A stretch of DNA of 64,000 bases from Gottfriedia acidiceleris (GCF_004138285.1 NZ_SCFN01000003.1:124001-188000), one strand, 5' to 3'. Positions 45,870-55,837 are shown, numbered from the stretch's first letter. The notes: a model not told the origin generated them from the sequence alone. Program-made: numbers and translations.

Positions 45870-46682
45870 ATGAAAGAGTATTTTACAATTGGTGAAGTAT
45901 CAAAATTATTCCAAGTCAAAATTGCGACTCTTAGGTATTATGATCAGATTGGGCTCTTACGTCCAGAATTTATCGATAAAAAGACCAACTATAGATATTA
46001 TTCTACACAGCAGTTTGAAAGGTTGAACTCAATAAAATATTTGAGGGCTTTAGATTTACCAATAAACGAAATTATAGATTTTTTTAATTACCGGGAAATT
46101 GATGCACTTGTTGATATGTTAAAAAAACAAAAAGATGAAGTTGCCAAAAAAAAGAATGAATTGGAGATTATTGAAACGAAAATATCACGCCGCCTATTGC
46201 AAATTGAAGATGCTGTTAGTACACCTTTAGATAAAATATCGGAAATAACACTTCCCGAAATGCACGTAGCATATTTACGCCATGATTACGTTATAGGCGA
46301 CGATATTGAATTACCTATTACAAAATTAAGGAACAGTTTTGGCATTAATGAGGAAATTTTTTTAGGGAAAATTGGAATCTCGATCTCGGCTCCTAATTTG
46401 AAGAAAAATGTTTTTGATAAATATTCTAGTATTTTCATGATACTTGAAGATGGTGATCATATACCTCCAACCTCCATTCTTATTCCATCAAGAAACTATT
46501 TGAGAGTTCGATTTAAAGGTACACATATTGATGCTGTTGGTTATTATAAAAAATTGTTGACCTATATGAAAAATCACAATTATGAACTGTTAGACGATTC
46601 CTTTGAAATTACACTTATTGATTATGGCTTTACCAACGATAAAGAAAAGTATGTCACGGAAATTTTATTACCTTACGAGTAA
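45870..46682 (+). CDS. MerR-family regulator with effector-binding domain
   Basis: 270 residues. HTH ~1-72 ([20 protein letters not shown] and [19 protein letters not shown]), a coiled coil ~78-115 ([18 protein letters not shown]), and a C-terminal GyrI-like/BmrR-like domain (~125-270) that usually binds hydrophobic drugs. GAGGAG lies 11 nt before the ATG. The following DUF554 gene is separated by a terminator, so joint control is possible but not shown. Confidence 0.88.
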   Translation: MKEYFTIGEVSKLFQVKIATLRYYDQIGLLRPEFIDKKTNYRYYSTQQFERLNSIKYLRALDLPINEIIDFFNYREIDALVDMLKKQKDEVAKKKNELEIIETKISRRLLQIEDAVSTPLDKISEITLPEMHVAYLRHDYVIGDDIELPITKLRNSFGINEEIFLGKIGISISAPNLKKNVFDKYSSIFMILEDGDHIPPTSILIPSRNYLRVRFKGTHIDAVGYYKKLLTYMKNHNYELLDDSFEITLIDYGFTNDKEKYVTEILLPYE

Positions 46683-46705
46683 ACTTAATGATAAAAACTC
46701 ACTTG

Positions 46706-46736
46706 ACCCTCTAGTTACTAGAGGGTTTATTTTTTA
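46706..46736 (+). terminator. intrinsic terminator of the merR-type gene
   Basis: ACCCTCTAG-TTA-CTAGAGGGT (9 bp) then TTATTTTTT. Confidence 0.88.
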
Positions 46737-46770
46737 TTAATATACTATTAATAAAAGGAGAAATGGAATT

Positions 46771-47454
46771 ATGTTTGGCACGATTTTTAACACATTGATG
46801 ATTATAGCCGGGAGCATGATTGGAAGTATCTTTAAAAAAGGAATAAAAGAAGAATATCATGAAATCCTTATGCAGGCGATGGGATTAGTAGCTTTGGGCT
46901 TAGGGATAAACTCACTAGTACAACATTTGCCTTCCAGCAAATATCCAGTGCTTTTTATTGTAAGTTTAGCCATAGGTGGATTAATTGGGCAAAAACTCAA
47001 GTTGGAATCAAGATTTAATAGTTTAGTTAATAAATATTCTAAAGGTAATTTGGCTGAAGGGTTATCAACTGCTATTTTATTATTTTGTATTGGAACATTA
47101 TCGATTTTAGGACCAGTAGAAGCAGCGTTAAAAGGGGACTATACGTACCTCCTTGCAAATGGTACGTTGGATGGCATTACTTCGATTGTTTTAGCATCCA
47201 CTTTTGGGATTGGAATCATTTTTGCTGGCATCGCTTTATTTACATGGCAGGGTTCAATCTATTTAATTGCAATACTAATGAAGAATTCCTTAAGCAATGA
47301 TCTTCTAAATGAAGTGACGATTGTAGGAGGTATATTAATTATAGCGTCAGGCCTAAGTATATTGGGGATTAAGAAATGTAATACTTTAAATCTTCTACCA
47401 TCATTATTAATTCCTCCAATTGTATTTTTATTTATGCATTTATTCCATTTATAA
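46771..47454 (+). CDS. DUF554 membrane protein (YdfK/YqgA-like)
   Basis: 227 residues with about seven hydrophobic segments. The start FGTIFNTLMIIAGSMIGSIF, the middle LLFCIGTLSILGPVEAALKG and LANGTLDGITSIVLASTFGI are typical DUF554 blocks. Function unknown. AAAGGAG lies 9 nt before the ATG. Confidence 0.88.
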   Translation: MFGTIFNTLMIIAGSMIGSIFKKGIKEEYHEILMQAMGLVALGLGINSLVQHLPSSKYPVLFIVSLAIGGLIGQKLKLESRFNSLVNKYSKGNLAEGLSTAILLFCIGTLSILGPVEAALKGDYTYLLANGTLDGITSIVLASTFGIGIIFAGIALFTWQGSIYLIAILMKNSLSNDLLNEVTIVGGILIIASGLSILGIKKCNTLNLLPSLLIPPIVFLFMHLFHL

Positions 47455-47480
47455 TGTTTGTGAAATTAATAAAGAAGATT

Positions 47481-47512
47481 GGGGAACCCTCGACAAAATG
47501 AAGGTTCCTCTT
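47481..47512 (+). terminator. probable terminator of the DUF554 gene
   Basis: GGGGAACC and GGTTCCTC pair (with a G-T) around a 14-nt loop; the tail is only moderately T-rich. Confidence 0.5.
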
Positions 47513-47611
47513 ATTACTTTATAAAAGATCAACATTCAATTTAATAGTGCCAATAAAATCTTATTCTGGAGTTTAACTGCAATTACTTAATTAATATTAA
47601 TAAATTAAGTT

Positions 47612-48034
47612 TTATTTTATTCTTTTTGCAAGCGGATGATTGACACTGAATTGTATTAAGTCCCATAAATTTCCGTATAAATCCTTAAATACTGCAACCG
47701 TACCATAATCTTGTACTTTCGGTTCTCTTACAAACTCAATTCCTTTTGAAATCATTTCGTCATAATCTCTCCAGAAATCATCCGTTCCTAAAAATAGAAA
47801 AACTCTCCCACCAGCTTGATTGCCAATGAAAGGCTCTTGCTCTTGTTTCGATGCCTTTGCAAGTAGAATAGTCGTTCCAGAAGAACCAGGTGGACTTACA
47901 ACTACCCATCTCTTATCCTGTTCAGGCTGATATGTATCTTCAATTAAATTAAAATGAAGTTTCTTCGTATAAAACGCTTTAGCTTCATCATAGTCTTTTA
48001 CGACTAATGCTATATGAACGATTGACTGGATCAT
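47612..48034 (-). CDS. VOC (glyoxalase/bleomycin resistance) family protein
   Basis: 140 residues, two beta-alpha-beta-beta-beta modules: SIVHIALVVKDYDEAKAFYT and GTVAVFKDLYGNLWDLIQF, with metal-ligand positions His8 and a C-terminal acidic/amide residue. The substrate is not identifiable. AGGAGA lies before the ATG. Confidence 0.85.
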   Translation of the reverse strand: MIQSIVHIALVVKDYDEAKAFYTKKLHFNLIEDTYQPEQDKRWVVVSPPGSSGTTILLAKASKQEQEPFIGNQAGGRVFLFLGTDDFWRDYDEMISKGIEFVREPKVQDYGTVAVFKDLYGNLWDLIQFSVNHPLAKRIK

Positions 48035-48132
48035 TTTCTAATCTCCTAACATATTTTCTATTAAAAGTACTACTAGTTGAACAATATTTCAATCTAATAA
48101 TATTCCTTCTTCAATCAATCTTCTATTTAGCA

Positions 48133-48159
48133 TAATAAAAAGACTGCCGAAACAGCCTT
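48133..48159 (-). terminator. intrinsic terminator
   Basis: On the minus strand AAGGCTG-N6-CAGTCTT (one G-T), followed by TTTTTATT, directly after the stop of the gene at 48164. Confidence 0.75.
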
Positions 48160-48163
48160 CGAA

Positions 48164-48634
48164 TTATTCATTTAATTTAGAAGCAAAGATTGGAATGATT
48201 ATGATTGTAATAAATATTAATGCCAAAACGATTAATGAATTTTTCCATCTAAAATCATTTTCTCCATCATTTTTATGTTGATTTATGAATTCATCATATA
48301 TTTTCGATGAAACAAATTTTCCTGGATCTAGAATTTCTCCTGTTTTTTCATCCAGTAAATACGTATCATAATTCGCTGTTTTAAAGAAACGATCTCTAAC
48401 TGTATCGTATTTTACAGCTATTGCCACTACATTTTCGTTTGTATTTTGGTCCTTATTTGTTAAACTAAATTCTTTTTGTTCAACAATCTCCGTTGATTTC
48501 TTAACATAATAATGAACTTCTTTACGATTATTCTTATCTATTTGATCTAAATAGCGCGATGTTGCATTTGAGGTCGATACATTAGATAAAAACAACAAAA
48601 AGAAACAGAAGAAGCAAAATGCAACTCTTTTCAT
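48164..48634 (-). CDS. secreted or membrane-anchored protein of unknown function
   Basis: 156 residues. A signal peptide (~1-24, AFCFFCFFLLFLSNVSTSNA) is followed by a soluble domain (DTYLLDEKTGEILDPGKFV) and a C-terminal membrane helix (~131-151, SLIVLALIFITIIIIPIFAS). This would place the middle domain outside the cell, tethered by its C-terminus. I recognise no family. GGGGGG precedes the ATG. Confidence 0.6.
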   Translation of the reverse strand: MKRVAFCFFCFFLLFLSNVSTSNATSRYLDQIDKNNRKEVHYYVKKSTEIVEQKEFSLTNKDQNTNENVVAIAVKYDTVRDRFFKTANYDTYLLDEKTGEILDPGKFVSSKIYDEFINQHKNDGENDFRWKNSLIVLALIFITIIIIPIFASKLNE

Positions 48635-48772
48635 TTATATCCCCCCACTTCTATTCAAATCTACTAAATTATATTCACTAGATTTTTAAATAGTCCTAGA
48701 GAGTATTTCTCGTTTTGTCTCTTTAAACTAAAGCTGTTTAATTTTTTGCTAAGAAACCTTAGTATTTATCCG

Positions 48773-49291
48773 TTATTCTGAGATTTGAGTTTCTATGAAA
48801 TTTAAAAATCTATGGTTCCACATTTTTTCATAAAAATCAATTGTCTCTTTTGCTGACATAAATGGATTATTTAATGTAGAAGTCGCTCCGTTTACCATGA
48901 AGTTTTCGTAACCTAATCCATGTGCAAATTTAATTGTAGCATCCATACAGTATTCAGTTTGAGCGCCGCAAAATTCTATTCTATGTACTGCTAATTGATC
49001 TAGAAGATTCTTTAAGTTCGTTTTAAAAAAAGAATTTGCATGTATTTTATTTATGAAAAAATCTTTTTCTCGAACATCTAGATTTGGATTTATAGCCCAA
49101 AGCTCTTCACCAGGTACTAATTCTTCATCACAATGTTGAACAAATATAATTGGTTTACATAATTCTCTATATAATGAGATTCTTTTATTTACTTTACTAA
49201 TTAAATTTTGCAATTCAAATAAATGCTCGCCGTTGAAACATACACCATTTTGTAAATCGATCACAATTAAAACATCTGCACAAGTATCCAT
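48773..49291 (-). CDS. isochorismatase-like cysteine hydrolase
   Basis: 172 residues from an ATG with GAGGTG 6 nt upstream. Catalytic Asp in LIVIDLQNG, Lys in FINKIHANSFF and nucleophile Cys in GAQTEYCMDATIKFAHGLG. Such enzymes hydrolyse amides or isochorismate. The substrate is unknown. It starts 68 bp after the next upstream gene's stop in the same direction. Confidence 0.9.
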   Translation of the reverse strand: MDTCADVLIVIDLQNGVCFNGEHLFELQNLISKVNKRISLYRELCKPIIFVQHCDEELVPGEELWAINPNLDVREKDFFINKIHANSFFKTNLKNLLDQLAVHRIEFCGAQTEYCMDATIKFAHGLGYENFMVNGATSTLNNPFMSAKETIDFYEKMWNHRFLNFIETQISE

Positions 49292-49358
49292 TGTTTTCAC
49301 CTCATTTAGATTTGTATTATGTTTAATTCTGCTAATCCTTCTTCCTCAATAAAATCAA

Positions 49359-49820
49359 CTATTTGTTTTTATTTACATACTCTTTTAACATATGAAATTT
49401 ATTAATAGGAAACTCATCATTTACCCATAATTCTTTGTACGCATCTGTTCCATGTTTTTTCAAAAGTTTTTCTAATGCATTTACAACTGTTCTACAAAAA
49501 TCAACTATATTACACACTTCTTTCATCTGTTGAACAATTTTACTTTTACGATCGTCTGCGTAATACACTATTTCAATCGACAATTGGGAACTCTTTATCC
49601 TTTCTAATTTCCAAGTAGATCCCCCTGGTTCATCATACCATTCAAAACTCGTCTGTTTTAAAGGATACGGTACGCATTCTGGTATTAGTGATAACAATGC
49701 ATTTAACATGTCCAACAATGGATTACTTAAATAACTTGTAGTAAAATTTATTACATTTGAATTCACTTCAATTTTCCCAACTGCCCAACCTCTTCCAGAT
49801 AATTCATATGTAAAGTTCAA
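49359..49820 (-). CDS. protein of unknown function
   Basis: 153 residues from TTG 49820, with GGAGG 10 nt upstream; the in-frame GTG three codons earlier is too close to that site. It begins NFTYELSGRGWAVGKIEVN, a beta-rich start, and continues with a Trp/Tyr-rich segment (FEWYDEPGGSTWKLERI) and a helical end. I cannot name a family. No signal peptide or membrane segment. It lies 30 bp after the methyltransferase gene and may be co-transcribed. Confidence 0.6.
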   Translation of the reverse strand: MNFTYELSGRGWAVGKIEVNSNVINFTTSYLSNPLLDMLNALLSLIPECVPYPLKQTSFEWYDEPGGSTWKLERIKSSQLSIEIVYYADDRKSKIVQQMKEVCNIVDFCRTVVNALEKLLKKHGTDAYKELWVNDEFPINKFHMLKEYVNKNK

Positions 49821-49850
49821 TAATTCCACCCCTCCAAATCAAGTAAACTC

Positions 49851-50621
49851 TTATTTCCTTCCACTCAAAATTACCGCATTTCCTAATACTTTTTTGTTCA
49901 ATAAAATTTTTGGCAATTTCATTTCTTTACTAAGTTTAGAGCTGTTCAATTCGGATAAACCATATTTCTTTAAGTCGTTTAAAAGCTCCTTTTCATCACC
50001 AAATATTTTTTCATCCATAAACAAATCTAAAAAGACGAAATTCCCACCAGGTTTCAATACTCTTAATGCCTCTTTTATTACATCTGTTTTATTACTTTGA
50101 TCTTTTACTTCATGAAATGTAAGACAGCTTACAATTACATCAAATTCATTCTCATTAAAAGGGAGTTCTGAAGCACTTGCTTTCTGAAAATGAATCTGAT
50201 GAGAAACACCTTCTATTTTTGCATTTTGCTGGCATTGCGCTTTTGAATACTCCCAATTGTCCCCCCAATAATCAATTCCAGTTAATACAGACGTAGGAAA
50301 AGCCTTTGAGAGTTTAATAATTAGCGAACCGCTGCCAGTACCAATATCTAAAAGTGTTCCGTCTCCATCCAACTTCACTTTGGACATAATTAAGTCATGA
50401 ATTTTTGTCTGATAATTCCCTCCAATTGGTGCAAATTGGTACACAGAATAAGAAAGTATAAATGTTATATATAGAAATGGCACCGCTAAAATTCCTGATA
50501 AAACTCGTACATATGTGTTAACAGGTAATATTGTTACCGAAAGTAAAATGAGTGAAATCACTAGAAATATAAGCAGTTTATAAATACGAATCCAAGTTTT
50601 ATATTTAGGTTTTAATTTCAA
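49851..50621 (-). CDS. membrane-anchored class I methyltransferase
   Basis: 256 residues. Two N-terminal hydrophobic helices (~14-33 and ~38-60) precede a SAM-binding domain with motif I LLDIGTGSGSL (90-100), GIDYWG, then PFNENEFDVIVSCLTFHEV and LKPGGNFVFLDLF, as in the Methyltransf_11/UbiE type. The membrane anchor suggests a lipid or quinone-like substrate, but this is inference. TTG start with GGAGATATA just upstream. Confidence 0.82.
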   Translation of the reverse strand: MKLKPKYKTWIRIYKLLIFLVISLILLSVTILPVNTYVRVLSGILAVPFLYITFILSYSVYQFAPIGGNYQTKIHDLIMSKVKLDGDGTLLDIGTGSGSLIIKLSKAFPTSVLTGIDYWGDNWEYSKAQCQQNAKIEGVSHQIHFQKASASELPFNENEFDVIVSCLTFHEVKDQSNKTDVIKEALRVLKPGGNFVFLDLFMDEKIFGDEKELLNDLKKYGLSELNSSKLSKEMKLPKILLNKKVLGNAVILSGRK

Positions 50622-50728
50622 TATATCTCCAACCTTTTAGTTTTTAATTAAATTATACCTCTTGAAAAAAGTCTCGTTAAATCTTTATTAAAGCAAAAAA
50701 TTGTCTAATGAATTGTTTAGTGTAACAA

Positions 50729-50767
50729 AACAAACCTCTAATGCTTTAACAATGCACTAGAGGTTTA
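50729..50767 (-). terminator. intrinsic terminator of the oxidoreductase gene
   Basis: AAACCTCTA-N20-TAGAGGTTT, a 9-bp stem with inner partial pairing (ATGC/GCA), T-rich on both sides. Confidence 0.75.
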
Positions 50768-50778
50768 TTTATTAAGCA

Positions 50779-52233
50779 TTAAACGGTAACTAATTCTTTT
50801 TCTTTGCTTCCGATTTTTGTAACGATATCACGCGCGATCCATACGCCACATGCGCTTGCTTGAGCTAAACCACGAGTAACTCCTGCTCCATCTCCACCTA
50901 GATATAAACCAGAGATTTCACTTTCAAAGTGGTCATTTAGCTTCGGTCGTGCTGAATAGAATTTTGCTTCTACGCCGTAGAAAAGTGTATGTTCTGCAGC
51001 GATACCTGGTGTAACGTGGTTTAATGCTTCTACCATTTCAATTAAACTTTTCATTGTATTATATGGTAAAACTAATCCTAAGTCACCTGGTACTGCTTCT
51101 TTTAAAGTTGGTTCTAAAAAGCCTTCTTTAATACGTTTTTCAGTCGAACGGCGACCTTTTAAGATATCTCCGTATTTTTGTACGATTACTCCACCGTGAG
51201 AAAGCATGTTTGCAAGGCGTGAAACCTCGTGCGCATATTCATTTGGTTTATCAAATGGTTCTGCGAATTGATGCGATACTAATAAGGCAAAGTTTGTGTT
51301 TGGACTTCCTAATTTAGGATCCTTATAAGCATGTCCATTAGCAGTCATAATTCCTGAATGATTTTCAACTACTACATGTCCAGACGGATTACTACAGAAT
51401 GTTCTGACTTTTGTACCCACGCTAGTATTAAATACAAATTTTCCTTCGTATAAGTGCTTGTTGATTTCTTCCATTACTACGTTTGAAGTTTCAACACGAA
51501 CGCCAATATCAACTTGATTCGTTGACATTTTTAAACGACGTTTTTTCATAACATCAGTTAACCATTTTGAGCCATCACGACCAGGTACAATTACAACTTT
51601 CTCAGCATGTAATTCTTCACCTTTTTTTAATTTAATCCCCTTAATGATATGAGTACCTTCAACTTTTTCAGTTAATAAGTCCTCTACTTCAGTTTTATAC
51701 TTCATATCTATTTTCGTTTTTAAATACTCATAAATGCTTTTTAGAATTTCTAAATTTTGTTCCGTTCCTAAATGACGAACTTGTGCACGTAATAATTTAA
51801 GTCCAGCTGCGTAACCACGACGTTCAATATCTCTTACTTCTTCTGTTAAAGGATCAGTAATCGATTCAGTCGCACCATGTTCTAAGTTAATTTCATCAAC
51901 GTATTTGATTAATTCTACTACTTGTGAATCTGATAAGTAATCTGTCATCCATCCACCAAATTCGCTTGTAATATTAAATTTTCCGTCTGAATATGCTCCA
52001 GCACCACCAAAACCATTTGTAATTGAACAAGCTGGTAAGCAACCTGAAAATTCTTTTTTACCTGCAGCAGGCGGACATTTTTCAATTTTCTTTTGTAAAA
52101 TCGGGCAATGTCTTGCGAATATATCATGTCCTTTATCAACAAGTAGTACTTTAGCATTAGGCATTTTTAAAGTTAATTCATAACAAGTAAAGATTCCAGC
52201 AGGTCCTGCTCCAACAACGATAACATCATACAT
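50779..52233 (-). CDS. FAD-dependent oxidoreductase
   Basis: 484 residues. Dinucleotide fold IVVGAGPAGIFTCYEL (~5-20), a Cys-rich insert (HCPILQKKIEKCPPAAGKKE, then SGCLPACS) with five Cys, GGAGAYSDGKFN as flavin contact, and the C-terminal FAD site SGLYLGGDGAGVTRGLAQA. This is the long NAD(P)/FAD-dependent oxidoreductase family seen in many Firmicutes and annotated only generally. The Cys cluster after the FAD motif could bind metal or act as a redox centre. A ribosome binding site TTGGAGGT precedes the ATG. Single gene. Confidence 0.85.
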   Translation of the reverse strand: MYDVIVVGAGPAGIFTCYELTLKMPNAKVLLVDKGHDIFARHCPILQKKIEKCPPAAGKKEFSGCLPACSITNGFGGAGAYSDGKFNITSEFGGWMTDYLSDSQVVELIKYVDEINLEHGATESITDPLTEEVRDIERRGYAAGLKLLRAQVRHLGTEQNLEILKSIYEYLKTKIDMKYKTEVEDLLTEKVEGTHIIKGIKLKKGEELHAEKVVIVPGRDGSKWLTDVMKKRRLKMSTNQVDIGVRVETSNVVMEEINKHLYEGKFVFNTSVGTKVRTFCSNPSGHVVVENHSGIMTANGHAYKDPKLGSPNTNFALLVSHQFAEPFDKPNEYAHEVSRLANMLSHGGVIVQKYGDILKGRRSTEKRIKEGFLEPTLKEAVPGDLGLVLPYNTMKSLIEMVEALNHVTPGIAAEHTLFYGVEAKFYSARPKLNDHFESEISGLYLGGDGAGVTRGLAQASACGVWIARDIVTKIGSKEKELVTV

Positions 52234-52619
52234 CTATATATACCTCCAAATAAGGTTTAAATTATTTCATTTAATCAACCTAAAATAGAATACCATCAAT
52301 ATGAATGCGTTTCAAGTAAAAACACGAACATTTTTTGTATTTTTTCGAAAAAATATTCGTTTATAAACAAAGTGAAACCTTTTCATTAGAAATCACCATA
52401 TGTCAATCAGCTTTTTTCATCCAATTTTAGACAATTCAAACTTGATAATTAATTAATTTGACATCAGACTATTTATAATTAAACAATTTTATTATTTCAT
52501 CCTAATTTAACTAAAAGTTACTTTTTGAAATACGAAAATACCCTATTAGATAGAATCACATTCACACTAAGTTGAATAGTTATATAAATAACAGATTTTT
52601 TATATTGGAGATGGAAAAT
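52234..52619. other. intergenic region between divergent genes
   Basis: About 380 bp, AT-rich, with promoters of both flanking genes presumably inside. I see no hairpin or repeat. Confidence 0.4.
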
Positions 52620-53042
52620 ATGCTTGAAGAAAATATTAAGGAAAAGGATGGTAAAGATCATTATCAGAAAACTAATTTAGAAGATGAGGAATTACAATCG
52701 AGTCTTGAGAAAAAAATTGTTGCTGTAACATGGGTTAAAGCAGTTGCACAATTATATGAAACGATAACATTATCAAAATTATACACGATTGACAAAGACC
52801 CAATCTTTCAAGGGAAAAGAGATATCTTATCGGGAATGTGGATTGGTACAGCTGGTCAATTTTCCCTAGCTTTTCACGTTTCTAAGCAATTGTTCACTTC
52901 AGATAAAAAAGATTTACTTGAGTTACAAAGAAAAATCGTACTTTCAGATTCAATTCAATTAGTTGGGAACGCATTGGCGCTTATTGGTGCATCTGAGGTA
53001 ATTCAAGAGGAAATTGGTGACGGGGAAATATTCCTTTCATAG
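52620..53042 (+). CDS. helical protein of unknown function
   Basis: 140 residues from an ATG with GGAG 9 nt upstream; an in-frame TTG 16 codons earlier lacks a site. The first 35 residues are highly charged (EENIKEKDGKDH). The rest is made of amphipathic helices (VAVTWVKAVAQLYETITLSK and QLVGNALALIGASEVIQEE), the last of which resembles the GNALQxIG repeats of Bacillus DUF6944 proteins. I hold this similarity weakly. Confidence 0.55.
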   Translation: MLEENIKEKDGKDHYQKTNLEDEELQSSLEKKIVAVTWVKAVAQLYETITLSKLYTIDKDPIFQGKRDILSGMWIGTAGQFSLAFHVSKQLFTSDKKDLLELQRKIVLSDSIQLVGNALALIGASEVIQEEIGDGEIFLS

Positions 53043-53134
53043 TCATGTAAATCAAAATCATTTATACTACTTAAAAAGCACACATCGAATGTACGCATCT
53101 TCAAAAACGCAAAATTAAAAAATATAAAATAAAT

Positions 53135-53166
53135 AAATCCCACAGAAATTCCATTGTGGGATTTTT
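53135..53166 (+). terminator. convergent intrinsic terminator
   Basis: AAATCCCACA and TGTGGGATTT (10 bp, 10-nt loop), then TTAATAT. Confidence 0.85.
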
Positions 53167-53212
53167 AATATAGGTTATATTTTGTTCGTGTTTCTAAGAA
53201 AGATTCTCCATT

Positions 53213-54397
53213 CTAATTATTCGTGTTCCCTATTCTTTGCACTTCTTGTTTTTCTCTTACTCCTGCATTTAATGCTTTTTGGAAGCTTGCAATCAAGTCT
53301 TCAATATCTTCTAAACCAACGGACACTCTTATCAATGTATCTTTAACTCCTAATCTTTCACGAACATCGAGCGGTATTGCAGCATGAGACATCTTTACAG
53401 GATATGAAACAATTGTCTCAACTCCACCTAGTGAAACTGCAACTGCAACATTTTCGATTGATTGAAGGAAACTTGTCGTTTGTTCAATCGTTTTTAGTGT
53501 AAATGAAAGAACTGCTCCTCCTCCAGTAGCTTGCTCAAAATGAACATCGTGACCAGGATGATCTTTTAGTCCTGGGTAATAAACATCCTCAACTTCTTCT
53601 TGTTCTAAAAGCCAGTTTGCTAATTTTGATGCAGTTTGTTCATATGCATCCATACGAACTTTGAGGGTCTTTAATCCTCTTAATGTAAGCCAACAGTCTT
53701 GAGGTCCTAAAATAGCTCCGAATGAATTTTGGATTGTGTATAAATCATTTGCAAGTTCTTCCGAATTTACGACCGCTAACCCTCCGATTACATCGCTATG
53801 ACCTGCAATAAATTTTGTTGCACTATGAACGACAATATCAGCTCCTAAGTCTAATGGTCTTTGTAAATATGGTGATAAAAAACTATTATCTACAATGACA
53901 AGTATGTCATTTTCTTTTGCTATTTTGATTGCACTACTTAAATCAGTAATTTTCAAAAGAGGGTTAGACGGTGTTTCTAAATAAAGTCCTTTTGTATTTG
54001 GCTTTATTCCAGCTTTAATCTCTTGTATATTAGAAGCATCTACGAAAGTAAAATCGATTCCGAAACGATTTAATACTTTTGTCGCTATTCTAAATGTTCC
54101 TCCATAAACATCTTCACAAATGACTATATGATCTCCAGCTGAAAACAAAGACAATACTGATGAAATTGCAGCCATCCCTGATGAAAACGCAAAACCGCGC
54201 ACACCATTTTCTAATTTTGCAATTGTATTTTCTAACGCTTCTCTTGTTGGATTTCCACTTCTCGCGTAGTCGTATTTACCAAAATTCTCTATATCAAACT
54301 GATGAAATGTTGAAGTCTGATAAATCGGAATACTTAATGCACCTGTTGCCTGATCAATTTCGTTTCCGTTATGAATTAATTTAGTTCCAAATTGCAT
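53213..54397 (-). CDS. metC: cystathionine beta-lyase (MetC)
   Basis: 394 residues. Cys/Met-metabolism PLP enzyme: YDYARSGNPTREALE, PLP lysine Lys195 (HSATKFIAGHSDV) and SVGLEDIEDL. It cleaves cystathionine to homocysteine, pyruvate and ammonia. The ATG at 54397 has GGGGTGA 5 nt upstream and follows the metI stop by 5 bp; an in-frame GTG overlapping that stop is an alternative. The order metI-metC under an S-box matches B. subtilis and supports beta-lyase over gamma-lyase. Confidence 0.92.
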   Translation of the reverse strand: MQFGTKLIHNGNEIDQATGALSIPIYQTSTFHQFDIENFGKYDYARSGNPTREALENTIAKLENGVRGFAFSSGMAAISSVLSLFSAGDHIVICEDVYGGTFRIATKVLNRFGIDFTFVDASNIQEIKAGIKPNTKGLYLETPSNPLLKITDLSSAIKIAKENDILVIVDNSFLSPYLQRPLDLGADIVVHSATKFIAGHSDVIGGLAVVNSEELANDLYTIQNSFGAILGPQDCWLTLRGLKTLKVRMDAYEQTASKLANWLLEQEEVEDVYYPGLKDHPGHDVHFEQATGGGAVLSFTLKTIEQTTSFLQSIENVAVAVSLGGVETIVSYPVKMSHAAIPLDVRERLGVKDTLIRVSVGLEDIEDLIASFQKALNAGVREKQEVQRIGNTNN

Positions 54398-54402
54398 CCT
54401 CA

Positions 54403-55572
54403 TCACCCCAATGCATTTTCTAAGTCGTTTAATAAATCATCAATATGTTCAATTCCTACTGATAAACGTAATGTATGGTCATCTAGACCAAGCTTTCTTT
54501 TAAATTCCTCTGGCATTTCTGAATGAGTTTGCGTATGTGGATAAGTAATTAACGATTCAACTCCACCTAAACTTTCTGCGAATGTGATTACTTTTACACT
54601 TCCTAAAACCTGTTCAACCAAACTTAAATCTTTCACTTTAAATGAAATCATTGCACCAAATCCAGTTGCCTGTTCCTTAATAATTGAATACCCCTTATGC
54701 GTTGGTAACCCTACATAATATACTTCAGTAACATTCGGATGATTTTCTAAAAACTTCGCAAGTACAATCGCATTTTTTTGACTGTATTCCATACGTAAAT
54801 GTAATGTTTTAATTCCTCTTAAGATTAACCATGAGTCAAATGGAGCTAATGTTGCACCTGTTGATTTTTGATAATAACGAATTCTTTCATTCGTATATTC
54901 TGAATTAGTTACGACAAAACCAGCAAGTGTATCATTATGGCCACCTAAATACTTTGTTCCACTATGAACAACAACATCTGCCCCTAATTCAATTGGTCTA
55001 AAGAAATAAGGTGTTAAAAACGTGTTATCAACGATCACAATAATATCTCGTTTTTTTGCAATCTCTACTACTCTTTTTAAATCAGTTACTTTCATCATTG
55101 GATTTGATGGTGTTTCAATAAAAATTCCTTTTGTGTTCGGTTTAAGTGCATCAAGTATATTTTCAATTTCAGTAGTATCAACAAAATTATGCTCAAGTCC
55201 ATATGGCGAATAAATTTCTTCGAATAAACGATATGTACCACCGTATAAATCATCTGAAACAATTAAGTGGTCACCTTTTTTAAATAAGCTTAATACTGCA
55301 GTAACGGCTGCATTTCCTGTTGAAAATGCAACTCCATAATTTGCACTTTCTAATTTTGCAACAGTATTTTCAACTTCTTCTCGAGTTGGATTTTGTAATC
55401 TTGCATAATCATATCCAGTCGATTGATGAAGTCCTGCATGCTTAAACGTAGCTGATTGATAAATTGGATAACTAATCGCACCAGTTAATGGATCATAACC
55501 TTTACTTCCATGAACAGCTACCGTTTCAATCGATTTTTTATTCGTGTTTAAAGCCTCTTTTGTGTTAGTCAT
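54403..55572 (-). CDS. metI: cystathionine gamma-synthase / O-acetylhomoserine thiolyase (MetI)
   Basis: 389 residues. SYPIYQSATF, YDYARLQNPTREEVE, the PLP lysine Lys207 (HSGTKYLGGHNDTLAG) and GGVESLITYP. It joins O-acetylhomoserine (or succinyl) with cysteine, or with sulfide. GGGGGA lies 7 nt before the ATG. It is the first gene after the SAM riboswitch, so it should be turned off when SAM is plentiful. Confidence 0.93.
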   Translation of the reverse strand: MTNTKEALNTNKKSIETVAVHGSKGYDPLTGAISYPIYQSATFKHAGLHQSTGYDYARLQNPTREEVENTVAKLESANYGVAFSTGNAAVTAVLSLFKKGDHLIVSDDLYGGTYRLFEEIYSPYGLEHNFVDTTEIENILDALKPNTKGIFIETPSNPMMKVTDLKRVVEIAKKRDIIVIVDNTFLTPYFFRPIELGADVVVHSGTKYLGGHNDTLAGFVVTNSEYTNERIRYYQKSTGATLAPFDSWLILRGIKTLHLRMEYSQKNAIVLAKFLENHPNVTEVYYVGLPTHKGYSIIKEQATGFGAMISFKVKDLSLVEQVLGSVKVITFAESLGGVESLITYPHTQTHSEMPEEFKRKLGLDDHTLRLSVGIEHIDDLLNDLENALG

Positions 55573-55593
55573 TATAAATCCCCCATTTTAGTC

Positions 55594-55630
55594 AAATAAA
55601 AAACCACTTCCTAAAAAATAAGAAGTGGTT
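55594..55630 (-). terminator. expression-platform terminator of the SAM riboswitch
   Basis: AACCACTTC and GAAGTGGTT (9 bp, 11-nt loop) followed on the minus strand by TTTTTTATTT, between the aptamer and metI. Confidence 0.9.
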
Positions 55631-55649
55631 ATGTCCGCAAAATATACAT

Positions 55650-55756
55650 ATCGCTCTTATCTTCCAGGTTTTTCACCTGCAGGATTTAGCACTTTCTAGT
55701 TTTCACTAGAGTTGCCGGGTTTCGTCGGGCCAGTCCCTCCACCGCTCTTGATAAGA
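55650..55756 (-). promoter_or_regulatory. SAM-I (S-box) riboswitch aptamer
   Basis: The minus strand carries the S-box core: CTTATCAAGAG, GGTGGAGGGACTGGCCCGA, AAACCCGGCAAC, GTGCTAAATCCTGCAG and the closing GATAAGAG. P1 arms CTTATC and GATAAG pair. By established knowledge SAM binding favours the terminator at 55594-55630 and stops metI-metC expression. Confidence 0.96.
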
Positions 55757-55837
55757 ATATTAAATTATATTGATAAGTATATTAAAAACTCTGATAATTA
55801 TCAATCTTTTTTTTTGAGCTATTTAATTATTGGCTTT